Source: Muribaculaceae bacterium Isolate-002 (NCI)
GTDB lineage: Bacteria > Bacteroidota > Bacteroidia > Bacteroidales > Muribaculaceae
Assembly: GCA_004102805.1 (NCBI GenBank)
Contig: SCEG01000023.1
Coordinates: 1-46,376 of the forward strand
Length of the DNA: 46,376 nucleotides
Direction of reading: 5' to 3'
Shown here: positions 1 through 8,067 of the stretch, piece by piece
Numbering within the stretch: position 1 is the first letter of the stretch
Layout of the letters: each line of letters opens with the position of its first letter
Program-made: the position numbers and the translations under genes
The notes under the pieces: model-generated
Database searches by the model: none
Told to the model about the DNA's origin: nothing
What the model saw: the letters and a program-made list of their open reading frames with translations, nothing else

Positions 1-160
1 CTTCGGGCTACGCCCTCAGTCAACTCCGCCCAGGGATATATCCCGATCAGTCAACCCCACACAGACAAAGAGGAAACATCAATCAGTAAACATCACAAAC
101 CGAGTCAACCTATTTCAGGAACGGACAAATATTATTGACGCGCCATTTTTTTCAAGACAA

Positions 161-194
161 TTAGTCAAATATTCGCACATTTATGTTATCTTTG
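161..194 (+). promoter_or_regulatory. Bacteroidetes-type promoter for serine palmitoyltransferase gene
   Basis: A TATCTTTG box at 187-194 matches the Bacteroidetes -7 consensus TAnnTTTG. The -33 element is weak: TTAG at 161-164 with a 22-bp spacer. Transcription would start near 200 and give a leader of about 70 nt before the ATG at 271. The stretch 1-160 holds no gene; it contains a GGGATATATCCC palindrome (33-44) and three copies of AGTCAAC (18, 49, 103) with no clear role. Confidence 0.55.
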
Positions 195-270
195 CAGCCT
201 GAATTGACGCAAACCAAATAATATTGTCAATCAGATAGTTTATAACCATTGTATCATTATCACATAAACT

Positions 271-1458
271 ATGAAGCTATTACAAACTAAGTTAGCACAG
301 TATCAAGAGCCGCAGAAGGCTAAAGCAGCAGGCATCTATCCATATTTCCGCGCCATATCCTCGGAACAGGATCCGGAGGTCATCATCAATGGCAAGAAGG
401 TACTGATGTTCGGTTCAAACTGTTACACGGGCCTTGTCAATGACCCTCGTATCAAAGAAGCAGCAATCGAGGCGACGAAGAAATACGGAACCGGATGTGC
501 CGGCTCACCTTTTCTCAACGGAACACTTGACCTGCACAAAGAGCTTGAGGCAGCCATTGCCAAATATATCGGCAAAGAGGATGTCATGATTTATTCGACA
601 GGCTTTGAGGTGAACCTCGGAGTCGTGTCATGCCTTACAGGCCGTGAAGACTACATCATCTGGGACGAGCAGGACCATGCATCGATAATCGAAGGCCGCC
701 GTCTGTCGTTCTCCCAGTCGCTCAAATACAAGCACAACGACATGGCGTCGCTTGAGAAACAGCTCCAGAAATGCGACCCCGACAAAGTAAAACTGATAGT
801 AACCGACGGTGTATTCTCAATGGAAGGCGATGTTGCCAACCTCCCCGAGATTGTACGTCTGGCGAAGAAATACAATGCATCTGTGATGGTTGACGAAGCA
901 CACGGCATCGGTGTGTTCGGCGAAGGAGGCCGCGGCACATGCAACCATTACGGCGTCACCGACGATGTTGACCTCATCATGGGCACATTCTCCAAGTCAT
1001 TCGCATCACTCGGCGGCTTTATCGCCACCGACAAGGAGATAACCAACTTCCTGCGCCACCACTCACGCTCATACATATTCACCGCATCAATCACCCCCGC
1101 TTCGACAGCCGCCGCGCTGAAAGCACTGGAGATAATGCAGACCGAGCCTGAGCGTCAGGAAAAACTCTGGGAGGTTACAAACTTCGCGCTTGAAGGCTTC
1201 CGCAACATGGGCTGCGAAATCGGCCACACTTCGACTCCGATTATCCCGCTGTATATCCGCGACAACTTCAAGACATTCCAGATCACCCGCGACCTGTTTG
1301 AAGAGGGCATCTTCGTCAACCCCGTGGTATCGCCGGCTGTAGCTCCGCATGACACGCTCATACGCTTCTCGCTGATGGCGACACACACCCACGAGCAGGT
1401 GACAACAGCACTGGAAAAGATACAGAAAGTGTTCCGCGCACACAACCTCATACCGTAA
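271..1458 (+). CDS. spt: Serine palmitoyltransferase (alpha-oxoamine synthase family)
   Basis: PLP enzyme that condenses serine with an acyl-CoA to 3-ketosphinganine, the first step of sphingolipid synthesis, or a close relative (the glycine C-acetyltransferase/AONS fold is shared). It has 395 residues, normal for the family. Visible active-site features are the PLP-stacking His136 in DEQDHAS, VDEAHG (Asp208, His211) and the Schiff-base Lys242 in GTFSKSFASLGG. The soluble N-terminus starts MKLLQTKLAQYQEP, as in Bacteroidetes Spt. Bacteroidales are known sphingolipid producers, which favours Spt over 2-amino-3-ketobutyrate ligase; sequence alone cannot fully exclude the latter. It is monocistronic, with its own promoter and a hairpin after the stop. 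Confidence 0.85.
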   Translation: MKLLQTKLAQYQEPQKAKAAGIYPYFRAISSEQDPEVIINGKKVLMFGSNCYTGLVNDPRIKEAAIEATKKYGTGCAGSPFLNGTLDLHKELEAAIAKYIGKEDVMIYSTGFEVNLGVVSCLTGREDYIIWDEQDHASIIEGRRLSFSQSLKYKHNDMASLEKQLQKCDPDKVKLIVTDGVFSMEGDVANLPEIVRLAKKYNASVMVDEAHGIGVFGEGGRGTCNHYGVTDDVDLIMGTFSKSFASLGGFIATDKEITNFLRHHSRSYIFTASITPASTAAALKALEIMQTEPERQEKLWEVTNFALEGFRNMGCEIGHTSTPIIPLYIRDNFKTFQITRDLFEEGIFVNPVVSPAVAPHDTLIRFSLMATHTHEQVTTALEKIQKVFRAHNLIP

Positions 1459-1479
1459 GCAACCGCTGCGAAGAAACTG

Positions 1480-1509
1480 ACGGGGAGATGCCTGACGGCG
1501 TCTCCCCGT
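1480..1509 (+). terminator. Terminator-like hairpin after spt
   Basis: Nine-base arms ACGGGGAGA (1480-1488) and TCTCCCCGT (1501-1509) enclose a 12-nt loop. The following tail, TCTGCGTT, is only weakly T-rich, so it is a plausible but imperfect intrinsic terminator. Confidence 0.55.
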
Positions 1510-1626
1510 TCTGCGTTAACCGCCGTAGCAAGCTGGGAATGTGCATGGCCGGACAGGGGGTCATCGGCAGCGTAAACATATTTTTAATCAATAAAAAATG
1601 TTTATTATGAAAATTTCATAAATCAC

Positions 1627-1657
1627 TTGCAAATTAATATGGCATTTAATAAATTTG
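1627..1657 (+). promoter_or_regulatory. Promoter of the rubrerythrin gene
   Basis: TTG at 1627-1629, a 20-bp spacer, then TAAATTTG at 1650-1657: a near-consensus Bacteroidetes promoter. Predicted transcription starts around 1661-1664, which makes the in-frame ATG at 1668 an unlikely start and leaves an untranslated leader of about 80 nt before the ATG at 1743. Confidence 0.7.
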
Positions 1658-1742
1658 TATAGTTGAATTGATGCCACCAACGGCAAGTACAACCAATCAG
1701 AAAACTATAATAAAAAGGTATAATTATCTAACTCAAAAAATC

Positions 1743-2294
1743 ATGCAAAAGAAATTTATCTGCGTAGTCTGCGGCTACGTACACGAAGGAGCTGAAGCTC
1801 CCGAAAAATGCCCTATCTGCGGCGCGCCCAAGAGCAAATTCAAAGAACTTGACACCGAGGCAGAGCTCACATTCGTGACCGAACACGAAGTAGGTGTGGC
1901 AAAAGGCACCGGCGAAGAAATGATCAAAGACCTCAACGCGCATTTCAATGGCGAATGTGGCGAAGTTGGCATGTATCTGGCAATGTCACGTCAGGCTGAC
2001 CGTGAGGGATATCCCGAAATCGCCGAGGCTTTCCGCCGCTATGCTTTCGAGGAAGCTGAACACGCTGCCAAGTTTGCCGAACTTCTCGGCGACTGCGTAT
2101 GGGACACCAAGACCAACCTTGAGAAGCGCATGCAGGCTGAGGCCGGCGCAAATGCCGACAAGATGCGTATCGCACGCAACGCCAAGGAGCAGGGTCTCGA
2201 CGCTATCCATGACACCGTGCATGAAATGGCTAAAGACGAAGCTCGTCACGGCCAGGGATTTGCAGGCCTCTACAAACGCTACTTCGGCAAATAA
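1743..2294 (+). CDS. Reverse rubrerythrin (N-terminal rubredoxin + ferritin-like diiron domain)
   Basis: Non-heme iron protein that reduces hydrogen peroxide in anaerobes. The rubredoxin-like Fe(Cys)4 site comes first ([10 protein letters not shown], then [11 protein letters not shown], residues about 7-35). The four-helix ferritin-like domain follows, with the iron ligands in [23 protein letters not shown] and DEARHGQGF. This is the 'reverse' order relative to classical rubrerythrin, whose rubredoxin domain is C-terminal. The frame is open upstream to 1668, but those residues are not rubredoxin-like and fall at the predicted transcription start, so 1743 is chosen. It lies near katA and a nitroreductase, consistent with a role in oxygen tolerance. 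Confidence 0.9.
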   Translation: MQKKFICVVCGYVHEGAEAPEKCPICGAPKSKFKELDTEAELTFVTEHEVGVAKGTGEEMIKDLNAHFNGECGEVGMYLAMSRQADREGYPEIAEAFRRYAFEEAEHAAKFAELLGDCVWDTKTNLEKRMQAEAGANADKMRIARNAKEQGLDAIHDTVHEMAKDEARHGQGFAGLYKRYFGK

Positions 2295-2320
2295 TCAGAT
2301 ATAACCGAATTAATACGGAA

Positions 2321-2354
2321 AGTTGCGCTGTTTTTTCACGGCGCAGCTTTTTTT
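2321..2354 (+). terminator. Intrinsic terminator of the rubrerythrin gene
   Basis: AGTTGCGC (2321-2328) pairs with GCGCAGCT (2341-2348) with one G-T wobble, and is followed by an uninterrupted T run. The remainder of the gap to 2556 has no gene; it is GC-rich and full of small inverted repeats (see findings). Confidence 0.8.
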
Positions 2355-2556
2355 ATGCCGCTTCGACAGTTTCAAGTCATGACGGAAGCCGGTCGCGGAT
2401 ACCACGGAGCGCCCCCGGGGGGTATGCTGTAATGGTATCGGATTACCATGGTCTCCGCCCGCTCCGCGTTCTGCGAACCACGGTTAATCACGGGCCCGAG
2501 CCTCCGGCTCTCCGTGAGTGAGCGTGGCAACTGTAAGGCGGCCAGCTACATTCAGG

Positions 2557-3306
2557 CTATCGACCTGAGGCGCAATGGTTGATTACGAGTGATGCCAGAG
2601 TGATGCCGAATGCCGCCGTAACCTGCATGAGCGAACCGTTGGTTATCGGCTTATGGATTTTATCTGTTGTGTAGTTGTCAAGATTGGCTCCGCGGTTTTC
2701 GACTATTTCATCTGAGAAAACGACTTTAAATTTGCGGCGCGGTTTTTCACCGGAGCGCTTGAAGCGCGAGCGCAAGGCAGCCGCAAGACGGCAGCCCTTG
2801 GCGTTCCAGAATTCATCGACACGTATGCGTGTAGGATCGGTCTTTAACGCAGCGCCCATCGATGAAAACAGACGGCAGCGCGACGATGTGGCCCGAAGTA
2901 TGAGAAGTGTTTTATCACGCAACGAGTCGATGGCGTCAACGACATAATCATAACTATTGAAATCAAACTGATCGGCGGTGTCGGGAGTGTAGAGCATATT
3001 TAACGCCGTGATTTCCGCCTGCGGGTTTATGGCAAGCAGTCGCTGCCGCATCACTTCGACTTTGGGCATACCCACCGTCGATGGCAATGCGGGGAGTTGC
3101 CTGTTGATGTTGGAGGGAGCCACGTTGTCGAAGTCGACGATATCGATATGCGATATTCCGGTGCGAACGAGAGTTTCAGCCACCCAGCTGCCTACGCCGC
3201 CCATACCGAAAATAATGACTCTGGACTGACTCATGCGTCTGACGGCTTCAGCGCCGAGGAGTAGTTCCGTTCGACTCTGCCACTGCTTTGTTTCCATATT
3301 ATCCAT
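2557..3306 (-). CDS. tcdA: tRNA threonylcarbamoyladenosine dehydratase (TcdA/CsdL, ThiF/E1 family)
   Basis: ATP-dependent enzyme that cyclises t6A37 of tRNAs to ct6A. An N-terminal Rossmann fold carries the ATP-binding GMGGVGSW (residues about 34-41), followed by VDFDNVAPSNINRQ, the conserved adenylation segment of E1-like enzymes, and VDAIDSLRDKT. The C-terminal part has the TcdA-type SSMGAALKTDPTRI. About 249 residues, close to the family norm. Reading can be extended upstream to 3477, but that adds a low-quality stretch over the divergent promoter region. The start is 3306, or 3297 (METKQW), because a -7 box lies at 3312-3319. It is divergent from the nitroreductase gene. Confidence 0.85.
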   Translation of the reverse strand: MDNMETKQWQSRTELLLGAEAVRRMSQSRVIIFGMGGVGSWVAETLVRTGISHIDIVDFDNVAPSNINRQLPALPSTVGMPKVEVMRQRLLAINPQAEITALNMLYTPDTADQFDFNSYDYVVDAIDSLRDKTLLILRATSSRCRLFSSMGAALKTDPTRIRVDEFWNAKGCRLAAALRSRFKRSGEKPRRKFKVVFSDEIVENRGANLDNYTTDKIHKPITNGSLMQVTAAFGITLASLVINHCASGR

Positions 3307-3311
3307 GACAA

Positions 3312-3319
3312 CAAAGGTA
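3312..3319 (-). promoter_or_regulatory. -7 box of tcdA promoter
   Basis: On the minus strand this reads TACCTTTG, matching TAnnTTTG. No clean -33 element is seen at the usual distance. It lies only 5 nt before the candidate ATG at 3306, so tcdA would have an almost leaderless transcript or start at 3297. Confidence 0.45.
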
Positions 3320-3361
3320 GTGTTTTTATCGTTATAAACACATATACTATATTTATAAATT

Positions 3362-4114
3362 ATGGAAAGTAAATCAGTAAAAGAGACTCTTCTGACTCGA
3401 CGCTCGATAAGGCGTTTCGAGCGCGAGGCCATAACCGCCGAGCAGCTCGATTTGATATACGAGGCTATACGCAACACACCGACCAGCTACAACGGTCAGC
3501 AATTCACAGTAATAGACATAGATGACCAGGAGCTTAAGGAGAAACTCTATGAGATCATAGGACAGAAACAGATCAAGACATGCAACCGCTTCATGGCATT
3601 CTGCATAGACTACAACCGCATAAGAAGTTTCGCGAAGGCGGAAGGTGTGGATATGCCCGGCTTCTGCGACACGATGGATGGCGTGACCGTTGGCATCGTT
3701 GACGCCTCGCTGGCTATGATGAGCGCTGTCGCGGCCGCCGACTCGGCAGGGCTCGGCTGTTGTTGCATAGGATATGCGCGGACAGCCAATCCGAAGGCTG
3801 TGGCAGAATTGCTTAACCTGCCCGACGGGGTGTTTGTGGTGTGCGGACTGTCGCTCGGAGTGCCACGCGAGATGCCCGACATGAAGCCCAAGATGCCGGC
3901 ATCGCTGCTTATACACCATAACGGATACCGTCAGGACGATATGCTGCCGGAGCTGAAGGCGTATGACGCGGAGATACGTCAATACAACGCCACTCGTTCG
4001 GGAGCCACCACCGACAATGACTGGCTGCAGCATATACTTTCATATTACAGCGAGGCTCTCGGATATAAGATGCTCGAAGCAATGAGAGAGCGCGGTTTCG
4101 ATATCAAGAAATAA
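3362..4114 (+). CDS. FMN-dependent nitroreductase family oxidoreductase (NfsA-like)
   Basis: Flavoprotein that uses NAD(P)H to reduce nitro compounds, quinones or flavin. It begins with the family's signature arginine stretch (LLTRRSIRRFE, residues about 10-20) and the FMN-contacting TPTSYNGQQF (about 40-49). The middle carries DASLAMMSAVAAADSAGLGCCCIGYAR, typical of the NfsA-type branch, then VCGLSLGVPR. At 250 residues it matches NfsA-type enzymes. The natural substrate cannot be read from sequence. It is divergent from tcdA and convergent with katA, with a shared two-way terminator. Confidence 0.85.
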   Translation: MESKSVKETLLTRRSIRRFEREAITAEQLDLIYEAIRNTPTSYNGQQFTVIDIDDQELKEKLYEIIGQKQIKTCNRFMAFCIDYNRIRSFAKAEGVDMPGFCDTMDGVTVGIVDASLAMMSAVAAADSAGLGCCCIGYARTANPKAVAELLNLPDGVFVVCGLSLGVPREMPDMKPKMPASLLIHHNGYRQDDMLPELKAYDAEIRQYNATRSGATTDNDWLQHILSYYSEALGYKMLEAMRERGFDIKK

Positions 4115-4131
4115 GTGTTGTCAATAAATCG

Positions 4132-4169
4132 AATGGCCTCCGCCGGCAAGTCACCGGTCGGAGGCCATT
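4132..4169. terminator. Bidirectional terminator between nitroreductase gene and katA
   Basis: Perfect 11-bp arms AATGGCCTCCG (4132-4142) and CGGAGGCCATT (4159-4169), with a further inner CCGG/CCGG pairing. It sits in the 75-bp gap between convergent genes, so it can serve both. Confidence 0.8.
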
Positions 4170-4189
4170 AATCTTTAACAGTAAATCAA

Positions 4190-5698
4190 TCAGCTGCCTG
4201 CAGAAGAGCGTTTGTCCCATGACGGATGTGCCGGATCAGGAGCGACAAGCGCCTCATCAAGAGATATGCCGAGCGCCTCGGCAAGCATGCAGCCATACTC
4301 CGGATCGGCGTTGTGGCAGGCTCTGACATGACGCTGTTTTATGAACAGAGGAACACCATCCATCTGTGCGGCGGTGTTGTCACACGTGGCCTTTTTGTCA
4401 TCGTCGCTCATAAGACGCCACAGCTTGCCCGGCTGGGTGTAGTAATCATCGTCAAACTCACGCTCGTCGTAAGCGTAGGCGTCGCCATGAAGCGGCAGCG
4501 GCGGTTGCTTCTGCGAGGGAGTCTCCTGCCATTCGCCGAAACTGTTGGGCTCGTAGGCCAATGTCGCACCGTGGTTGCCGTCGGTGCGCATCTTGCCGTC
4601 GCGGTGGTAAGAGTTGACAGGACACTTCGGACGGTTTACGGGAATCAGGTTGTTGTTGACACCGAGTCTGTAGCGTTGTGCATCGCCGTAGGAGAACAGA
4701 CGCCCCTGCAACATTTTGTCAGGCGAGTAACCGATGCCGTCGACTATATTTGCGGGATTGAAGGCAGCCTGCTCGATCTCGGCAAAGAAGTTTTCGGGAT
4801 TGCGGTTGAGCTCGAGAATGCCGACATCGCGCAGAGGGAAATCCTTGTGATACCACACTTTGGTAAGGTCAAACGGATTTATATGGTATTTGCGCGCTTC
4901 ATCTTCGGTCATGAGCTGTATCTGCAACTTCCACCGCGGGAAATCGCCGCGCTCGATGGCGTCGAAGAGGTCGCGCTGATGCGACTCACGGTCTTTGGCG
5001 ATAATGGCTTCGGCTTCCTTGTCGGTGAGATTGCGTATGCCCTGAAGGGTGCGGAAATGAAACTTGACCCATGTGCGCCTGTTGTTGCTGTCGATGAAAC
5101 CGTAGGTGTGGCTTCCAAAGCCGTGCATGTGTCGGAACGAAGCGGGGATGCCTCGCGGCGACATGGAGATAGTGACCTGATGCAGAGCTTCGGGAAGGAG
5201 CGTCCAGAAGTCCCAGTTGGCAGTCGGATTACGCATGCCGGTGCGGGGGTCGCGCTTGATGGCGTGGTTAAGGTCGGGAAACTTAAGCGGGTCGCGCAGG
5301 AAAAACACCGGCGTATTGTTGCCAACGAGATCCCAGTTGCCTTCGTCGGTATAGAACTTGATGGCAAATCCACGGATATCACGCTCGGCGTCGGCGGCGC
5401 CTCGTTCGCCGGCTACGGTGGAAAATCTGACGAGGCAGGGAGTCTGTTTGCCTACTTTGGAAAAAATCGATGCACGGGTAAATTCCGTGATGTCGTTTGT
5501 AACGGTAAACGTGCCGAAAGCTCCCGAACCTTTGGCATGCATGCGCCGCTCGGGGATTACCTCGCGGTCAAAATGTGCGATTTTTTCAAGATACCACGGG
5601 TCCTGGGCGATTACCGGGCCCGGGCGTCCGGCTGTGGGTACATTCTGGTTGTCGGCGATAAGGCGGCCGTTTTCAGCGGTGAGTCTTTTCTTATCCAT
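4190..5698 (-). CDS. katA: Monofunctional heme catalase
   Basis: Small-subunit heme catalase that dismutates hydrogen peroxide. It has 502 residues, typical of KatA. Distal His54 sits in [14 protein letters not shown], Asn127 in [14 protein letters not shown], and the proximal heme-ligand Tyr337 in [14 protein letters not shown]. There is no signal peptide, so it is cytoplasmic. Catalase is present in some Bacteroidales and aids survival in air. No -7 box with a good match was found on the minus strand between 5699 and 5831. It is convergent with the nitroreductase gene. The strand opposite is open for over 500 codons, a codon-usage shadow. Confidence 0.97.
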   Translation of the reverse strand: MDKKRLTAENGRLIADNQNVPTAGRPGPVIAQDPWYLEKIAHFDREVIPERRMHAKGSGAFGTFTVTNDITEFTRASIFSKVGKQTPCLVRFSTVAGERGAADAERDIRGFAIKFYTDEGNWDLVGNNTPVFFLRDPLKFPDLNHAIKRDPRTGMRNPTANWDFWTLLPEALHQVTISMSPRGIPASFRHMHGFGSHTYGFIDSNNRRTWVKFHFRTLQGIRNLTDKEAEAIIAKDRESHQRDLFDAIERGDFPRWKLQIQLMTEDEARKYHINPFDLTKVWYHKDFPLRDVGILELNRNPENFFAEIEQAAFNPANIVDGIGYSPDKMLQGRLFSYGDAQRYRLGVNNNLIPVNRPKCPVNSYHRDGKMRTDGNHGATLAYEPNSFGEWQETPSQKQPPLPLHGDAYAYDEREFDDDYYTQPGKLWRLMSDDDKKATCDNTAAQMDGVPLFIKQRHVRACHNADPEYGCMLAEALGISLDEALVAPDPAHPSWDKRSSAGS

Positions 5699-5796
5699 AC
5701 AATCTTTTTTTTATTAACAGTCAATGTAAGTATCAGTTACAACATCGTCGCCGCCGAAAGAGTTTATTGATATATATGTCTTAACGCCAAAATAAT

Positions 5797-5827
5797 TTTG
5801 AACAGTTGCTTGTTTTGCTTATTTTTG
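5797..5827 (+). promoter_or_regulatory. Strong-consensus promoter directly abutting a start codon
   Basis: TTTG at 5797-5800, a 19-bp spacer, and TATTTTTG at 5820-5827: a textbook Bacteroidetes promoter. The ATG of the next gene is at 5832, at or next to the expected transcription start, so the transcript would be leaderless or nearly so. Confidence 0.7.
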
Positions 5828-5831
5828 CGTT

Positions 5832-6995
5832 ATGGCAGACAAAGCAGACAAGATACAGACAACAGCCGTCGCCCCGCTCAGAATATTGCTTATGGGCGAT
5901 GCAAGCAACTACCACCGTTGCCTTGCCGAAGGACTGCGACGCCTTGGGCATGAGGCCGTGGTGGCCTCCGACGGCACTCGTTGGATGAACACCGAACGTG
6001 ACATTGACCTGTCGCGTCCGTTGCCCGGAAAAGCCGGGGGATTTTTGCTGTGGTTTATAATCAAACGGCTGCTTTCAAGGAAATTTTCGGATTATGACAT
6101 CGTATCGGTCAACGGCACGAATTTCGCTTCACTGCGACCTGAGAGGCTGCGCATATTGTTCAACCATCTGCTGTCGCACAACAAGAGCGTTTTCGTGAGT
6201 GTGCTCGGCACAGACACGCATTATGTGAGGGCTTGCACCGGCGACAATCCGCCGCTGCGCTACGACGAATGGCAAATCAACGGTAAGCCGTCAGACTACG
6301 CGCGTGCCAGCCGTGAAGAGGCAAAGCAGTGGCTCGCACCCGAACTTTCCGCCCTGTGCCGCGATGTCTACGCCCGTTCAGTAGGAGCAGTTACGGCGCT
6401 TTATGAGTATCATAAAGTGTATCAGACAGCCGTGCCCGATGACAGACTTGCCTACGGAGGCATACCTATCGACACGGCATCCATAGATTACGTCGGCGCC
6501 AACACCGCCGGACGTAAAGTGAGACTGTTTCTCGGACGTCATGCCGAACGCTCACTTGAGAAGGGCACTGACAGACTGCTTGCAGCGGCACGCCGTGTGG
6601 TCGACGCGCATCCTGAGGCCTGCACGCTCGATATTGTAGAGAATATACCTTACGCCGATTATCTGAAACGGCTGCAGGAGGCCGATGTCGTGCTCGACCA
6701 GCTGTATTCCTACACTCCGGCCACCAACGCACTGCTTGCCATGGCCATGGGCAAGACCGTAGTCAGCGGTGGCGAGCCTGAATATTACGACTTCATCGAC
6801 GAGCATGACAACCGTCCGATTGTCAACGCTGTGCCCTATGACGATGAAGCTCTGTATCGAGCAATCGAAGATGTTGTGATGCATCCGTCAGCGCTTGCCG
6901 ACCGCGGTGAAAAGAGTCGTGAATTTGTCATCAGGCACAACGACACTGAAGTTGTAGCGCGTCGTTTCATTGACTTCTGGAGGAGTAAGCTATGA
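5832..6995 (+). CDS. GT-B fold glycosyltransferase (group 1-like)
   Basis: Probable nucleotide-sugar-dependent glycosyltransferase of cell-surface glycan synthesis; donor and acceptor unknown. An N-terminal Rossmann-type start (LRILLMGDASNYHRCLAEGLRRLGHEAVVAS, described here as residues about 17-47) precedes a C-terminal donor-binding half with KVRLFLGRHAERSLEKGTDRLL (about 229-250). Next comes a segment resembling the group 1 acidic patch (YSYTPATNALLAMAMGKTVVSG, about 294-315). 387 residues, no signal peptide and no clear membrane span, so it is cytosolic or peripheral. The stop overlaps the next gene's start (ATGA at 6992-6995), implying translational coupling. Assignment to a specific CAZy family is not certain. 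Confidence 0.75.
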   Translation: MADKADKIQTTAVAPLRILLMGDASNYHRCLAEGLRRLGHEAVVASDGTRWMNTERDIDLSRPLPGKAGGFLLWFIIKRLLSRKFSDYDIVSVNGTNFASLRPERLRILFNHLLSHNKSVFVSVLGTDTHYVRACTGDNPPLRYDEWQINGKPSDYARASREEAKQWLAPELSALCRDVYARSVGAVTALYEYHKVYQTAVPDDRLAYGGIPIDTASIDYVGANTAGRKVRLFLGRHAERSLEKGTDRLLAAARRVVDAHPEACTLDIVENIPYADYLKRLQEADVVLDQLYSYTPATNALLAMAMGKTVVSGGEPEYYDFIDEHDNRPIVNAVPYDDEALYRAIEDVVMHPSALADRGEKSREFVIRHNDTEVVARRFIDFWRSKL

Positions 6996-7834
6996 AAACC
7001 GAAACGATTGATACGCGGCGCAGACTCGATGTTCTCATTGCCACGCACGGCTCTGACGGACTGCAACGGGTAGCCGACATGCATCTGCCCATAGCTGACG
7101 GTGTGCATTATATCGTAACCTGTCAGGCTTCTCGCTCCGTAGAAATTCCTGCACCGCTGATGCGCAGCGACATTGAGGTATACGAAATTCCTACCCTCGG
7201 ACTCAGCAACAACCGCAATGCCGGCATATCGCTTGCCCGGGCTCCCTACTGCCTCATCGCCGACAATGACCTGATATACAAACCGGAAGGATTAAATGCC
7301 GTAATCAACGCACTCGACACTCACCCCGACGTTGATATAGCTACATTCCGGCATGAGGGTGAACCGGTCCGCTACCCTGCCGTGGAAACCGACTTCACAA
7401 AACGCATGCCGCGCGGCTATAGCGCCACATCATTTGAAATAGCATTCCGCCGCAGTTCGATAGGCAATATCCGTTTTGACCCGAATTTCGGCATCGGCGC
7501 ACCTCTGGCATGCTGCGAGGATCCGCTCTTCATTCTTGACTGCCGCCGGGCCGGGCTGCGTTGCCGTTTTTTTCCGATTACTATTGTGGAACATCGCGAA
7601 CTCTCAACCGGCTTCCGGCCGATAAACGACCCGGCCACAGCCATGGCGGAGGGTGCCTATATACGTCTGGCCTACGGACTTGCCGGCTACGCGCGCATAC
7701 CGCTGTTCGCATGGCGCGCATGGCGCAAGGGACGCATGCCGCTGCTCTGGGGCATGCTGCATCTCACACGCGGATTTTTCTCCCGCTATGTAGCGATACA
7801 CAAAAAATCAATAACAAATGGGTTAAAAAAATGA
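6992..7834 (+). CDS. GT-A fold glycosyltransferase family 2 protein
   Basis: Probable inverting glycosyltransferase. It shows a GT2-type beginning (LDVLIATHG, residues about 8-16), the donor-site stretch GLSNNRNAGISLARAPYCL and an acidic metal-binding motif IADNDLIY (DND in place of canonical DxD, about 90-97). ACCEDPLFILDCRRAG then looks like the catalytic-base (ED) region. 280 residues. The C-terminus is basic and aromatic, suggesting membrane association. It overlaps the preceding glycosyltransferase by 4 nt, so the two probably act on the same glycan. No other glycan genes flank the pair. Confidence 0.8.
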   Translation: MKTETIDTRRRLDVLIATHGSDGLQRVADMHLPIADGVHYIVTCQASRSVEIPAPLMRSDIEVYEIPTLGLSNNRNAGISLARAPYCLIADNDLIYKPEGLNAVINALDTHPDVDIATFRHEGEPVRYPAVETDFTKRMPRGYSATSFEIAFRRSSIGNIRFDPNFGIGAPLACCEDPLFILDCRRAGLRCRFFPITIVEHRELSTGFRPINDPATAMAEGAYIRLAYGLAGYARIPLFAWRAWRKGRMPLLWGMLHLTRGFFSRYVAIHKKSITNGLKK

Positions 7835-7843
7835 GCGGCGGGG

Positions 7844-7880
7844 GAAAAAAAGCGACCGCCTTGTCAGTCAGAGCGGTCGC
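7844..7880 (-). terminator. Terminator of tRNA-Arg
   Basis: Arms GCGACCGC (7852-7859) and GCGGTCGC (7873-7880) form a perfect 8-bp stem; read on the minus strand it is followed by a T run (7845-7851). It lies just downstream of the minus-strand tRNA. Confidence 0.8.
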
Positions 7881-7892
7881 GAATAAGCCTTG

Positions 7893-7964
7893 TATCCCCG
7901 TGGGGAGTCGAACCCCAATCGTTGGAACCGGAATCCAATATTCTATCCATTGAACTACGGAGAC
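7893..7964 (-). tRNA. tRNA-Arg (anticodon CCG)
   Basis: On the minus strand this 72-nt stretch folds as a cloverleaf. The acceptor stem is GTCTCCG with CGGGGAT (two G-T wobbles). The D arm is around TTCAATGGATAGAA. The anticodon stem is TTGGA/TCCAA, with loop TTCCGGT giving anticodon CCG. The T arm is TGGGG TTCGACT CCCCA, and the discriminator base is A. CCA is not encoded. Confidence 0.93.
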
Positions 7965-7994
7965 ATCTGCAGCGCGCAATATTTGCGCTTTGCG

Positions 7995-8031
7995 TTGTGC
8001 AAAATTAATCGTTTATTTGTATTTTTGCAAA
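7995..8031. promoter_or_regulatory. Interlocked divergent promoters for tRNA-Arg (-) and ung (+)
   Basis: Plus strand: TTG at 7995-7997 and TATTTTTG at 8020-8027, spacer 22, for ung. Minus strand: TTTG (8028-8031 read backwards), a 20-bp spacer, then TAATTTTG (8000-8007), for the tRNA. Each promoter's -7 box lies beside or over the other's -33 region, so polymerase could probably not occupy both at once. Confidence 0.65.
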
Positions 8032-8067
8032 TCAATCGTTGAAAATTATATAACCGATACGTTTTTT

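Noticed and set aside
1..170. Repeated AGTCAAC motif (18, 49, 103, with AGTCAA at 163) as a repeat array
   Set aside because: Spacing is irregular and the flanks are unrelated; too short to separate from chance. No CRISPR-like array exists anywhere in the window.
1668..1742. Upstream in-frame start for rubrerythrin
   Set aside because: It lies at the predicted transcription start, and the added residues do not fit the rubredoxin N-terminus.
3307..3477. N-terminal extension of TcdA to 3477
   Set aside because: It crosses the divergent promoter and the opposite gene's start, and the added residues are not family-like.
4226..5770. A 514-codon open frame antisense to katA
   Set aside because: It mirrors the strongly conserved catalase reading frame, has no family resemblance and is expected from GC-rich third positions.
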